Source of the DNA: Candidatus Paceibacterota bacterium
Lineage (GTDB): Bacteria > Patescibacteriota > Minisyncoccia > Phycocordibacterales > CAINVO01
Length of the DNA stretch: 8,893 bases
Reading direction: 5' to 3'
Assembly: GCA_028714275.1 (NCBI GenBank)
Contig: JAQTMP010000033.1
Coordinates: forward strand, 1 to 8,893
Shown: piece after piece, positions 1 through 6,224 of the stretch
Layout of the letters: every line of letters starts with the position of its first letter
Position numbering within the stretch: position 1 is the stretch's first letter
Notes under the pieces: model-generated
Told to the model about the DNA's origin: nothing
Databases searched by the model: none
The model's input: only the letters and a program-made list of their open reading frames with translations
Translations under genes and position numbers: made by a program

Positions 1-797
1 GTCTTTTTGAGGTCTGGCTGGGTAAATGCTTCGCTCCTGCGTACCGCGTCCACGGCCTCGTTGACGAGCTTCATGAGGTGGAAACGATCAAAGGTCACCT
101 GGGCGTTGGGAAGATGCTCTTTAGCCCCTTTCTGGAAGGCGGGAGACAAGTCCATGCTGACGTCCGTGACAGCTTCTGCGCTGCCCCCATGGGCTTCAAG
201 GTCTGTGGCAAATCGCGCAAAAGTGGAGACGTCCTTACCGGGGGTGGCAAACAGCAGTCGCCTAGCTTCCAGATCTACGAAGAGCGTGATGTAGTCATGG
301 CCGCGCCGACTGCTGGTTTCATCGACGCCGACGGCATGGACATGGGCCATATCCACTCTGGTACGGGCTTCGGGCACATAATGGTCAATCACCCGCCACA
401 GGAGCGTGTCGGTCTCGCCGACCAGGCGGGCTACCGTCAATACCGGCATCTCCCGCACCAGGGTCATGATTAGCGCTTCAAAGAGCAGGGTGAAACGCGA
501 GCCTTCCCGCGCCCAAGGAACAGGGATCTGATGCGCCCCATGCTCCGGGCACATCACACGGGGTACACGGGCGTGGAGATAGGCTTCATGCTGAAAGAAA
601 TCCATGTGCAGCCAGGTATGTTCACGGGTGTCATGTACCGGACGCTCCTCACCACAGACGGGGCAAGCAAAGCGACTGCCCTTGGGAAAGTTGATGTGCA
701 GATCCAGGCGCTTCTCCTCCACTTGGAAGGTCACATCGTCCACCAACCACGGCGGTACCAACCCTAACGCCAGAGAAAACAACTCTTCCGGGACCAT
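1..797 (-). CDS. ISL3-family transposase (C-terminal part outside window)
   Basis: This is a DDE-type transposase that would catalyse cut-and-paste movement of its own element. Reading minus-strand codons from the ATG at 797 gives 265 uninterrupted residues to the left edge; family members are usually about 400 residues. The N-terminal region has the ISL3 zinc-finger-like cysteines: CPVCG with C45 and C48, then C83 in VMCPEHG, followed by a helix-turn-helix region at about 105-140. The catalytic core starts at VGVDE with D159, followed by YITLFVDLE. The second acidic segment is TDVSMDLSPAF (D212/D216), and FDRFH is at 236-240. The start is supported by AGGAG (803-807) seven bases before the ATG. 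The gene seems intact as far as it goes. Confidence 0.88.
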   Translation of the reverse strand, partial: MVPEELFSLALGLVPPWLVDDVTFQVEEKRLDLHINFPKGSRFACPVCGEERPVHDTREHTWLHMDFFQHEAYLHARVPRVMCPEHGAHQIPVPWAREGSRFTLLFEALIMTLVREMPVLTVARLVGETDTLLWRVIDHYVPEARTRVDMAHVHAVGVDETSSRRGHDYITLFVDLEARRLLFATPGKDVSTFARFATDLEAHGGSAEAVTDVSMDLSPAFQKGAKEHLPNAQVTFDRFHLMKLVNEAVDAVRRSEAFTQPDLKK

Positions 798-814
798 CAG
801 CTAACTCCTATTCG

Positions 815-838
815 GGATGCAATGGAGCCGTTGCATCC
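815..838. repeat. 8-base perfect inverted repeat upstream of the ISL3 transposase
   Basis: The arms GGATGCAA (815-822) and TTGCATCC (831-838) are perfect complements around an 8-base spacer. On the minus strand the palindrome lies just before the AGGAG ribosome-binding site of the transposase gene. It could bind transposase as a subterminal site, act as a repressor site, or form an RNA hairpin that limits read-through translation from outside. The sequence does not decide between these. Confidence 0.6.
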
Positions 839-878
839 TACCCCCTACCCACTCAATCTGACGAAGAGCCAATTCAAG

Positions 879-898
879 TGATTTTATTTATAAAATCA
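879..898 (-). terminator. AT-rich palindrome at the operon's 3' end, possible terminator
   Basis: TGATTTTAT, two bases, then ATAAAATCA form a 9-base perfect palindrome with a TT loop. It contains the TGA stop (896-898) of the creatininase-family gene, so it is placed where transcript ends are often made. The stem is almost all A-T and no T-run follows on the minus strand, so it is not a classical intrinsic terminator. It may instead be a 3'-end-stabilising stem or chance in AT-rich DNA. Confidence 0.3.
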
Positions 899-1675
899 GC
901 TTTCTTGAAAAATATGCGTTAAAGAATCAACAATTCTTTCGACATGTTCGTCAAATAGCAATCGACCATTCTCTAAGCTCGCACCATGCGCCACGGACAG
1001 AACACCTGATGCAGGCACAAAATTCTCCGGCACAGGGGAAATATCGTAAGGTGGAAAACAGGCTGGGCCATCCGATGGGACCTTCTCCATCATAACTAAA
1101 GCAGGCTTCAGTAAAAGCATCAGCGAGGTCTCCATCAAACTGGCATGCTCAAGTTCAATGCCTGGACAACCATTAGGGAAGACCCGATCAAGCGTCTCTT
1201 GCGTGATAAAATCCCAGTAAGCAAGTCGCACAATTTTAGCATCGGTGATGCCATCGTGGTGCAATTCCCGCAAGGCCATGTCTACTCCTTCCGTCGCCGG
1301 AACATAGTTCTCAAAGTGTCCATTTACTAAAACTAAACGCCTTACTCCAGATTTAATGAGTTGACGTACAACATCACGAACCACCAGTGAAAATGTATTT
1401 GCATCCAAGCTAGTAGTTCCAGGGAATCCCTCACCGCCACCTGTTTTTGGCTGTGAGCGACACCCATAGGGCAAAGCAGGTGCAACAATGCCATTGACCT
1501 CACGAGCAACCTGCTCGCACACAGCAGTTGGTAGTAACACATCTACGCTGAGCGGCAAATGCGGACCATGTTGCTCTGTCGCGCCTAATGGCAGGAGAAC
1601 AACAGCTTTATTTTCAATTTTCTGTTTGAATTCTACCCAGCTTAGATCGGCCATGAAAACACTATCAATCATCAT
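896..1675 (-). CDS. Creatininase-family amidohydrolase
   Basis: This is a predicted binuclear-metal cytosolic hydrolase of the creatininase family, which opens cyclic amides such as creatinine to creatine. The 259-residue length is almost that of Pseudomonas putida creatininase (about 260). The metal ligands known for that enzyme sit at the same numbers: E34 and H36 in GATEQHG, D45 in SVDVLLPTA, and H120 and E122 in VNGHFEN. Also present are the GGGEGFPGTTSLD block (79-91), W154 in YWDF and EH at 176-177. One substrate-gating tryptophan remembered for creatininase (W174) is replaced by isoleucine (I173), so the substrate may not be creatinine. It is the last gene of the operon, 29 bases after the SDR stop. 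TAAGGAAG precedes two adjacent ATGs (1675 and 1672); either could be the start. Confidence 0.88.
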   Translation of the reverse strand: MMIDSVFMADLSWVEFKQKIENKAVVLLPLGATEQHGPHLPLSVDVLLPTAVCEQVAREVNGIVAPALPYGCRSQPKTGGGEGFPGTTSLDANTFSLVVRDVVRQLIKSGVRRLVLVNGHFENYVPATEGVDMALRELHHDGITDAKIVRLAYWDFITQETLDRVFPNGCPGIELEHASLMETSLMLLLKPALVMMEKVPSDGPACFPPYDISPVPENFVPASGVLSVAHGASLENGRLLFDEHVERIVDSLTHIFQES

Positions 1676-1704
1676 TAACTTCCTTATCTATTTAGACTGT
1701 AATT

Positions 1705-2463
1705 TTACCATGGTGCCTCGCCACGATCGACGCAAAACGTTTGTCCTGTTACATTACTTGCAAGCTTTGAGGCAAGAAAAATATAGGCGCCTGCAATATC
1801 ATATGGCTCCATAATCCCTGGTAACGCCTGGTTATTTAAGATACTTTCAAGAAGCACTTCTTCTTGTACGCCAGAACGATCGGCCAAACTCGCCAGCGAG
1901 CGAAGTGAGCTTTCTGTACGTACCCAACCGGGACAAATCGCATTGGCGGTAATCCCACGCGGCCCCAACTCCTTAGCCCAAGTTTTAGTCATACCTATAA
2001 TGGCGTGTTTTGACGCAACGTATGCACTGAATAGAGGCTCCCCAATACGCCCCCAAACCGAGGAAGTACTAATAATTCGTCCTCCTGAAGACATCTTCGG
2101 CAACGCTGCGCGAGTAACCAGAAATGTTCCTGTAACATTTACATCAATGATCCGCCGGAATATTGCCTCATTCTCGGCACTGGAATCTGTGAGGGGTGTT
2201 AATCTCTCAAGACCTGCATTATTAATTAGTATGTCAATCTGCGGAATAGAAGGCATGAAGGACTGTAAGTCGGCTTCAATCGCAATATCGGCTTGATGAC
2301 CAGTTACACCAAGCTCTCGCACGACCCCACTAATTGAATCGTCGTTGGCGACAATGTGCAAATCCGTACCGGTATCACGGAATGCGCGCGCAAGGCCCAG
2401 ACCAATCCCCCTACTTCCGCCAGTAATGACGGTTACACGCCCACTGAGGTCAACTTCAATCAT
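1705..2463 (-). CDS. Short-chain dehydrogenase/reductase (downstream copy)
   Basis: This is a classical SDR oxidoreductase of 252 residues, expected to interconvert a hydroxyl and a carbonyl group with NAD(P). It has the cofactor motif TGGSRGIG (14-21), NNAG (81-84), an active-site N109, a serine at S134/S135 in STSSVWG, and the Y148-x3-K152 pair in YVASK. The PG turn is at 178-179 and the C-terminal VTGQTFCVDRG is typical. The residues after beta-2 are N40-D41-D42, which would fit NAD but is not decisive. Its ATG lies inside the 3' end of the permease gene, sharing ATGATTGA (2456-2463), so translation is probably coupled to the permease. The substrate is unknown; context suggests an intermediate of guanidino-compound breakdown. 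It differs widely in sequence from the second SDR, so it is not a recent duplicate. Confidence 0.9.
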   Translation of the reverse strand: MIEVDLSGRVTVITGGSRGIGLGLARAFRDTGTDLHIVANDDSISGVVRELGVTGHQADIAIEADLQSFMPSIPQIDILINNAGLERLTPLTDSSAENEAIFRRIIDVNVTGTFLVTRAALPKMSSGGRIISTSSVWGRIGEPLFSAYVASKHAIIGMTKTWAKELGPRGITANAICPGWVRTESSLRSLASLADRSGVQEEVLLESILNNQALPGIMEPYDIAGAYIFLASKLASNVTGQTFCVDRGEAPW

Positions 2464-3880
2464 CCGCAGCTCCCATCACAACTCTGTTCTTGTACCGAAG
2501 ATTACGCTTCTTCATGAAGGCCAAGATAGTACCAATGACAATAACGGCGGCACCGATATACCAAGCCTCATAAAGATTTCCCGGCGATATTCCAGCGCTG
2601 TAGCCGACATACAAGATAATGAATATTGAAAATACCGGAAGAATAGAAAGCATAGTAGCTACACCAGCGCTATGCTTCATCCAGAACAGCCTGATCGCAG
2701 CGGCCAACATCGAGGCATAGCTTAAAACTAGAGTTATAGTGACTGCATCATAATAAAAGATAATTTTGGCAAGCGGCTTGATCCAGACCATCAAAATACC
2801 AAAAGCAACGATGCTTGCAACAGATACAAAAGGCGCCTTGTGTTTGTTTGTTTTGCCAAACATTTCAGGTAAGTGCCCCTCTGAACTCATCCTGTACATC
2901 GTCCTTGCACCAGAATTTAATGAAATCTGCATTCCAGCGCAGGCTGACGTAACAACAACAAAGAGCGCAATCCAAGAAAGCGATTGTGGCAAATAAATAT
3001 TTGCTATCGCGGCAATAGGTCCGCTATTTCCATCTTCAACAATTTGTGCAAGTTTACCAACAGGAACAGCATATTGCCAACCAATAGCTGCTAAACTGTA
3101 GATTAAAAAGGCCAAAGATAAAACCAGCAAGAGAGATCGCTGCACTGTACGGACTGGGACTTTAGCTTCTTCTATATAATTTATTGCAGAATCAAAATTT
3201 GCAAGCATCCAAAGGCCAAATAATAAGCCAGCGCCCAGAGATCCCCAACCACCAGCAGCTTTAACAGAATAAAGACTAGCAAATGACAGATTGTGCACTT
3301 GCGGGTCAAAAATACCGCATAGGCCGAGACCAGACACAACAGTTATCTCAAAAACCAAAAAAAGTCCAGCGATCTTTGCTGTCAGCACTATACCACGTAA
3401 GCTAATCAAAAAAAACAACAATAACATAGCAGTACCAATGATACGCGCCTGAATATCACCTGCTAAGGAAGGAAATAACGCTTGAATGTATTCTGCTCCT
3501 ATCACCGCAGTCATGGGCGCGACTGTCGCAGCCATTACCGTATAGGTCCATCCAAGAACAGTTCCCATGCCAGGATGAAGGAAACGCTCGACATAAGTAA
3601 ACACACCAGCCGCAGACGGAGCCTCACGAACCAGATAAACAAGACAAAATGCTAGAATCAACATTGGGAAAAAGTATGCGACAACGATCGCGAGTGGTGC
3701 CGCATGTCCCACCATTGCGTAGAGCACTGACATCGACGATGCTGCTACCCAGGCTGGCGCATTAAAGCCTAGTGCAGCAAGCGTAACGCCATAGGTATTT
3801 AAACGACCCTTATTCAGTGTTGTTGCGACTTCAGTTACCGCACCATGGCGGTCATAACCTATCAGATCTAAGAATCCCAT
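2456..3880 (-). CDS. APC-superfamily amino acid/amine permease
   Basis: This is a 474-residue inner-membrane transporter with about twelve hydrophobic segments, roughly at 31-58, 61-84, 105-132, 148-163, 165-190, 211-232, 250-271, 288-322, 352-370, 375-398, 407-427 and 437-456. APC hallmarks are the small-residue-rich first segment (GFNAPAWVAASS), the loop motif YIEEAKVPVRTVQRSL (235-250), and the stretch with ARTMYRMSSEGHLPEMFG (325-342) between segments 8 and 9. Family members usually import amino acids or amines by proton symport. As the only transporter in the operon it is the likely importer of the guanidino substrate; that is inference from position. GGAG lies six bases before the ATG, 39 bases after the upstream SDR stop. 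Its own stop overlaps the next SDR start by eight bases. Confidence 0.92.
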   Translation of the reverse strand: MGFLDLIGYDRHGAVTEVATTLNKGRLNTYGVTLAALGFNAPAWVAASSMSVLYAMVGHAAPLAIVVAYFFPMLILAFCLVYLVREAPSAAGVFTYVERFLHPGMGTVLGWTYTVMAATVAPMTAVIGAEYIQALFPSLAGDIQARIIGTAMLLLFFLISLRGIVLTAKIAGLFLVFEITVVSGLGLCGIFDPQVHNLSFASLYSVKAAGGWGSLGAGLLFGLWMLANFDSAINYIEEAKVPVRTVQRSLLLVLSLAFLIYSLAAIGWQYAVPVGKLAQIVEDGNSGPIAAIANIYLPQSLSWIALFVVVTSACAGMQISLNSGARTMYRMSSEGHLPEMFGKTNKHKAPFVSVASIVAFGILMVWIKPLAKIIFYYDAVTITLVLSYASMLAAAIRLFWMKHSAGVATMLSILPVFSIFIILYVGYSAGISPGNLYEAWYIGAAVIVIGTILAFMKKRNLRYKNRVVMGAADD

Positions 3881-3919
3881 ATCTTTCTCCAGCTAATATT
3901 ATTTAATTCTTCATAATCT

Positions 3920-4750
3920 TCAACCATTCATTACGCCACCACCGTTTACGCCGATAATTTGACCGGTCATGAATGTCGCCGCGCTTGATGCAAGAAACAA
4001 AATCACCTCAGCAATCTCAGAAGGAGTTCCCAATCTATTTAGTGGGTATAATTTTGCTTCTTCCTCAATATATTCGTTTCCAAGTCGGGCAACCAAAGGT
4101 GTCATAATACCTCCTGGTGCTACACCATTTACCAAAATATTCTGCCCTCCTAATTCTCGTGCGAGACTTTTAGTAAAGGCGATAATCCCACCTTTAGCAG
4201 CACTATAATGCGCTAGATTCTTGCAGCCGATTTGACCAAGATCAGAGGCAATATTTATGATGCGGCCAAATCGTTGGAGACGCATAAGTTTCACCGCCCA
4301 ACGAGCAAAATAGAACGCTCCATATAGATGCACCTTGATCATTTTGTCCCACTGTGTATCTGTCATTTCGTTCAGCGGGACTTCATCCAGATATCCAGCA
4401 TTATTTACCAGGACATCAAGCCTCTCGATAGAAGCAAAAATTTCTGTAGCCGTTTTCGGATCTGAAACATCACCCGTCCGGATAGTGCAGATGCCTCCCC
4501 GTGCCTCAATGTTACTCTTCAGTACCATAAGGTTAGCTTGGGTTGGCAGGTCGTTTGCAATTATTGCGGCTCCCTCTCGGGCAAAAGCCTCGCAAACAGA
4601 AAATCCTATGCCACTCCCAGCCCCTGTTACCAACACCGTTTTCCCACAGAAACGCCCCCCCTCCTGTGTCTGCTCTTCTTTTAATGCCGCGAGATGCTGC
4701 TCATTCGTCATCCATCCCAAGATTGCATCGAATTCATGTCCGTCATTCAT
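3920..4750 (-). CDS. Short-chain dehydrogenase/reductase (upstream copy)
   Basis: This is a classical FabG-like SDR. Counting from the ATG at 4750 (276 residues), it has TGAGSGIG (42-49), D67 after beta-2 (suggesting NAD rather than NADP), NNAG (116-119), S169, Y182 and K186 in YSAAK, and a C-terminal TGQIIGVNGGG. The frame is open upstream to an ATG at 4825, but the 4750 start forms an ATGAATGA overlap with the stop of the ureohydrolase gene, like the overlap at the permease/SDR junction, so it is preferred. An ATG at 4711 is a further option. From 4750 the protein has about 35 residues before the Rossmann core, longer than the usual 5-10, so the true start is uncertain. The substrate is unknown. 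It probably oxidises or reduces a compound from the same pathway. Confidence 0.88.
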   Translation of the reverse strand: MNDGHEFDAILGWMTNEQHLAALKEEQTQEGGRFCGKTVLVTGAGSGIGFSVCEAFAREGAAIIANDLPTQANLMVLKSNIEARGGICTIRTGDVSDPKTATEIFASIERLDVLVNNAGYLDEVPLNEMTDTQWDKMIKVHLYGAFYFARWAVKLMRLQRFGRIINIASDLGQIGCKNLAHYSAAKGGIIAFTKSLARELGGQNILVNGVAPGGIMTPLVARLGNEYIEEEAKLYPLNRLGTPSEIAEVILFLASSAATFMTGQIIGVNGGGVMNG

Positions 4751-5717
4751 GACCATATCCAGAGCCGGACTGATGTCGACTTGCAACCAAGCACAAAATC
4801 TCAAACATAAGCGTTGCCCCAACAAGCGCCGTCATGTTCGACATATCGAAAGGAGGAGAAATTTCAACAACATCCGCTCCTATAATGTCTACTCCCTGCA
4901 GCCGCCGTAACATCAACTGCGCTTCACGAGTGGTTAAACCGCCAATTTCTGGCGTGCCAGTTCCAGGTGCCATGGAGGGATCGATTACATCAATATCAAA
5001 AGACAGATATACTCTTTCCTCTCCCGCCACTGCGATCGCCTCGTCCATGATCGCATCCAGACCAGTTGCCATGATATCTTCGATATAGCGTATAGTTACG
5101 CCTTGCTCCTTGGCCCATTGGAGCTCATTAGCATCATAGGAGGAACCACGAATTCCAAGTTGAATAACTCTTTTTGGATCCAACAAACCTTCTTCGATAG
5201 CCCTTCGGAAAGGGGTTCCATGGGTATAGCGACTACCGCCAAAATAAGAATCATTCGTATCCGAGTGGGCATCAAAGTGAATCAATCCGATAGGCGCTTC
5301 CCGGGCCAAAGCACGCAAAATAGGCAGGGTGATCAAATGGTCGCCACCCACAGTAATGGGTATGGCACCAGATGATTTTATATCTTTAAAAAAATCCTCG
5401 ATTAATTGCAAAGAAGTTTCAATAGAAAACGGATTTGTGGGAGCGTCACCAATGTCAGCGACATTAATAAGATCATATGGAGAAATCCCCGAAGCATGAT
5501 GCGTCCGTCGAATTAGAGTTGACTGGTTGCGAACCTCGCGTGGCCCCTGACGAGCTCCTGCGCGATTGGTTGTTCCTCCATCAAATGGCACACCCGTAAG
5601 TGCAACATCCAGCCCAATTGGGGAAGAATACAAGGGAAGTCTCATAAACGTCGCGGGGCCGACGAAACGAGGGGTAACTGCAGCGTCAATAGGCTGCGGC
5701 CTCTCAACATAACTCAT
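4743..5717 (-). CDS. Guanidino-compound ureohydrolase, 3-guanidinopropionase-like (agmatinase family)
   Basis: This is an arginase/agmatinase-superfamily enzyme of 324 residues. The family uses a two-metal centre (usually manganese) to hydrolyse a guanidino group to urea plus an amine. Ligands are visible: H127 in GGDHLITLP; D149, H151 and D153 in HFDAHSDTN; D241 and D243 in SFDIDVIDP. H166 (THGTPF) and E257 (GTGTPE) are also conserved. The segment GGTTNRAGARQGPREVRNQS (47-66) and Y158 in NDSYFG resemble Pseudomonas GpuA (3-guanidinopropionase); guanidinobutyrase GbuA has methionine at that loop position. This comparison is from memory, and the substrate could be another guanidino acid, agmatine or guanidine. 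It is the first gene of the operon. AAGG lies 8 bases before the ATG at 5717. No urease gene is in view. Confidence 0.9.
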   Translation of the reverse strand: MSYVERPQPIDAAVTPRFVGPATFMRLPLYSSPIGLDVALTGVPFDGGTTNRAGARQGPREVRNQSTLIRRTHHASGISPYDLINVADIGDAPTNPFSIETSLQLIEDFFKDIKSSGAIPITVGGDHLITLPILRALAREAPIGLIHFDAHSDTNDSYFGGSRYTHGTPFRRAIEEGLLDPKRVIQLGIRGSSYDANELQWAKEQGVTIRYIEDIMATGLDAIMDEAIAVAGEERVYLSFDIDVIDPSMAPGTGTPEIGGLTTREAQLMLRRLQGVDIIGADVVEISPPFDMSNMTALVGATLMFEILCLVASRHQSGSGYGHE

Positions 5718-5727
5718 ATCTGATACC

Positions 5728-5781
5728 TTAATTGGGCAAGCAACGAAATTTACTGAGTAAGGGTTTTCTGATAGCAGACAA
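5728..5781 (-). CDS. Possible 17-residue leader ORF in the operon's 5' leader
   Basis: A TTG at 5781 follows AGGAG (5790-5794) at an eight-base spacing and opens a frame encoding MSAIRKPLLSKFRCLPN. It stops at TAA (5728-5730), which overlaps the AAGG ribosome-binding site of the ureohydrolase gene. The placement would suit translational coupling, but the ORF is very short, starts with TTG and has no visible regulatory codon run. It may be chance. Confidence 0.2.
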   Translation of the reverse strand: MSAIRKPLLSKFRCLPN

Positions 5782-5827
5782 ATGCAATTCTCCTGATTAG
5801 TGCAATATTTAACATCACCGAAAAGTA

Positions 5828-5843
5828 AGCAAATATCGTGCCA
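5828..5843 (-). promoter_or_regulatory. Sigma-54 (RpoN) -24/-12 promoter of the guanidino operon
   Basis: On the minus strand the sequence TGGCACG (5843-5837), ATAT, TTGCT (5832-5828) matches the sigma-54 consensus TGGCACG-N4-TTGCW at every defined position, with the correct GG-to-GC spacing. Transcription would start near 5817, giving a leader of about 100 bases before the ureohydrolase ATG. Sigma-54 promoters need an enhancer-binding activator, and a suitable site lies upstream. This implies that the five genes are switched on by a specific signal, most likely nitrogen limitation. Confidence 0.85.
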
Positions 5844-5869
5844 GTTCTTAAATAAAATTAAGATCTTGA

Positions 5870-5882
5870 ATAATAATTGATT
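5870..5882 (-). promoter_or_regulatory. Weak IHF-like site between operator and sigma-54 promoter
   Basis: Minus-strand AATCAATTATTAT matches the WATCAA half of the IHF consensus perfectly and the TTR half only at its first base. It sits about 53-65 bases upstream of the predicted start, where IHF commonly bends DNA at sigma-54 promoters, in a strongly AT-rich stretch (5850-5925). The position supports it more than the sequence does. Confidence 0.25.
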
Positions 5883-5923
5883 TTTAATAATGCGGTTTTT
5901 ATTTTTCTTGTCCTATGAATTTA

Positions 5924-5969
5924 TGATGGTGCATTATCATGTGATTTGAACCATTTTGGTGCACCATCA
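5924..5969. repeat. 10-base perfect inverted repeat with 26-base spacer
   Basis: TGATGGTGCA (5924-5933) and TGCACCATCA (5960-5969) are perfect complements. The right arm overlaps a second, self-palindromic sequence TGGTGCACCA (5957-5966). The GGTGCA/TGCACC units are NtrC-type half-sites, so the repeat may be a paired activator-binding region. It could also be a mobile-element end, since the remnant-filled region begins just beyond it. Confidence 0.6.
5947..5963 (-). promoter_or_regulatory. NtrC-like enhancer site
   Basis: On the minus strand the sequence is TGCACC-AAAAT-GGTTCA. It matches the NtrC operator pattern TGCACC-N5-GGTGCA with one mismatch in the right half, and resembles the high-affinity sites upstream of enteric glnA. 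It is centred about 138 bases upstream of the predicted sigma-54 start, a normal distance for an enhancer-bound activator. Another sigma-54 activator with a similar motif is possible; no regulator gene is in the window. Confidence 0.55.
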
Positions 5970-6039
5970 GGTGACGTTAAAAAGCAGGAAACGAGGTCCG
6001 GGGAGCAATGGAACAGCCAACCGACTTAAGCCACGAGCA

Positions 6040-6205
6040 TCACCAGTGTCGATCGGTTCCTTCCATGCGAGCCTCGCTCTCGGAGAAGCAGTGCCGGGCG
6101 TCTGCACTGCTGGCGATGTTGGTCAGCAACTTCATTCACGGCTTTATCCAGTTCGTCGTCGGTGTCATAGGGCACCTTCAACTCATATTCGCCGTTCGGC
6201 CGTAA
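6040..6205 (-). pseudogene. Frameshifted remnant of a small unrecognised protein gene
   Basis: Two minus-strand frames each look coding and join naturally if one base is dropped. The first frame reads PNGEYELKVPYDTDDELDK and continues to AVNE. After an apparent extra base at 6130 the second frame reads LLTNIASSADARHCF and ends SESEARMEGTDRHW, with a TGA at 6040-6042. No start codon is available upstream in the first frame before a stop near the IS110 leader, so the N-terminus is lost. The acidic, soluble C-terminal segment has no motif that I recognise. The gene was probably broken before or during IS110 insertion. A sequencing error at 6130 would also explain the shift. Bases 5970-6039 beside it show nothing I can name. 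Confidence 0.45.
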
Positions 6206-6224
6206 GCAATGGGATGGACGTCCC

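Larger units (their letters stand above)
1..870 (-). mobile_element. ISL3-family insertion sequence, partial (runs off the left edge)
   Basis: The segment carries the first two thirds of an ISL3-type transposase gene plus its upstream end. Read on the minus strand, the likely element terminus begins at 870 with GGCTCTTCGTCAGATTGAG. A GG(C/G)TCTT-type start is usual for ISL3-family ends. The other terminus lies outside the window, so neither the inverted repeat pair nor the 8-base target duplication expected for this family (AATTCAAG at 871-878 would be the copy here) can be confirmed. The end lies only 25 bases from the stop codon of the creatininase-family gene, so the insertion abuts the operon's 3' end. 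Confidence 0.72.

Noticed and set aside
1..804. Several plus-strand open frames at the left edge
   Set aside because: They are shadows of the ISL3 transposase, which reads without interruption on the minus strand.
4335..4910. 191-codon open frame on the plus strand
   Set aside because: It is antisense to the first SDR and the ureohydrolase end, both of which have full family motifs.
5718..5817. Guanidine riboswitch in the operon leader
   Set aside because: I looked for the paired ACGR-loop hairpins of the guanidine-II class and for a ykkC-like long structure and saw neither; a covariance-model search would settle it.
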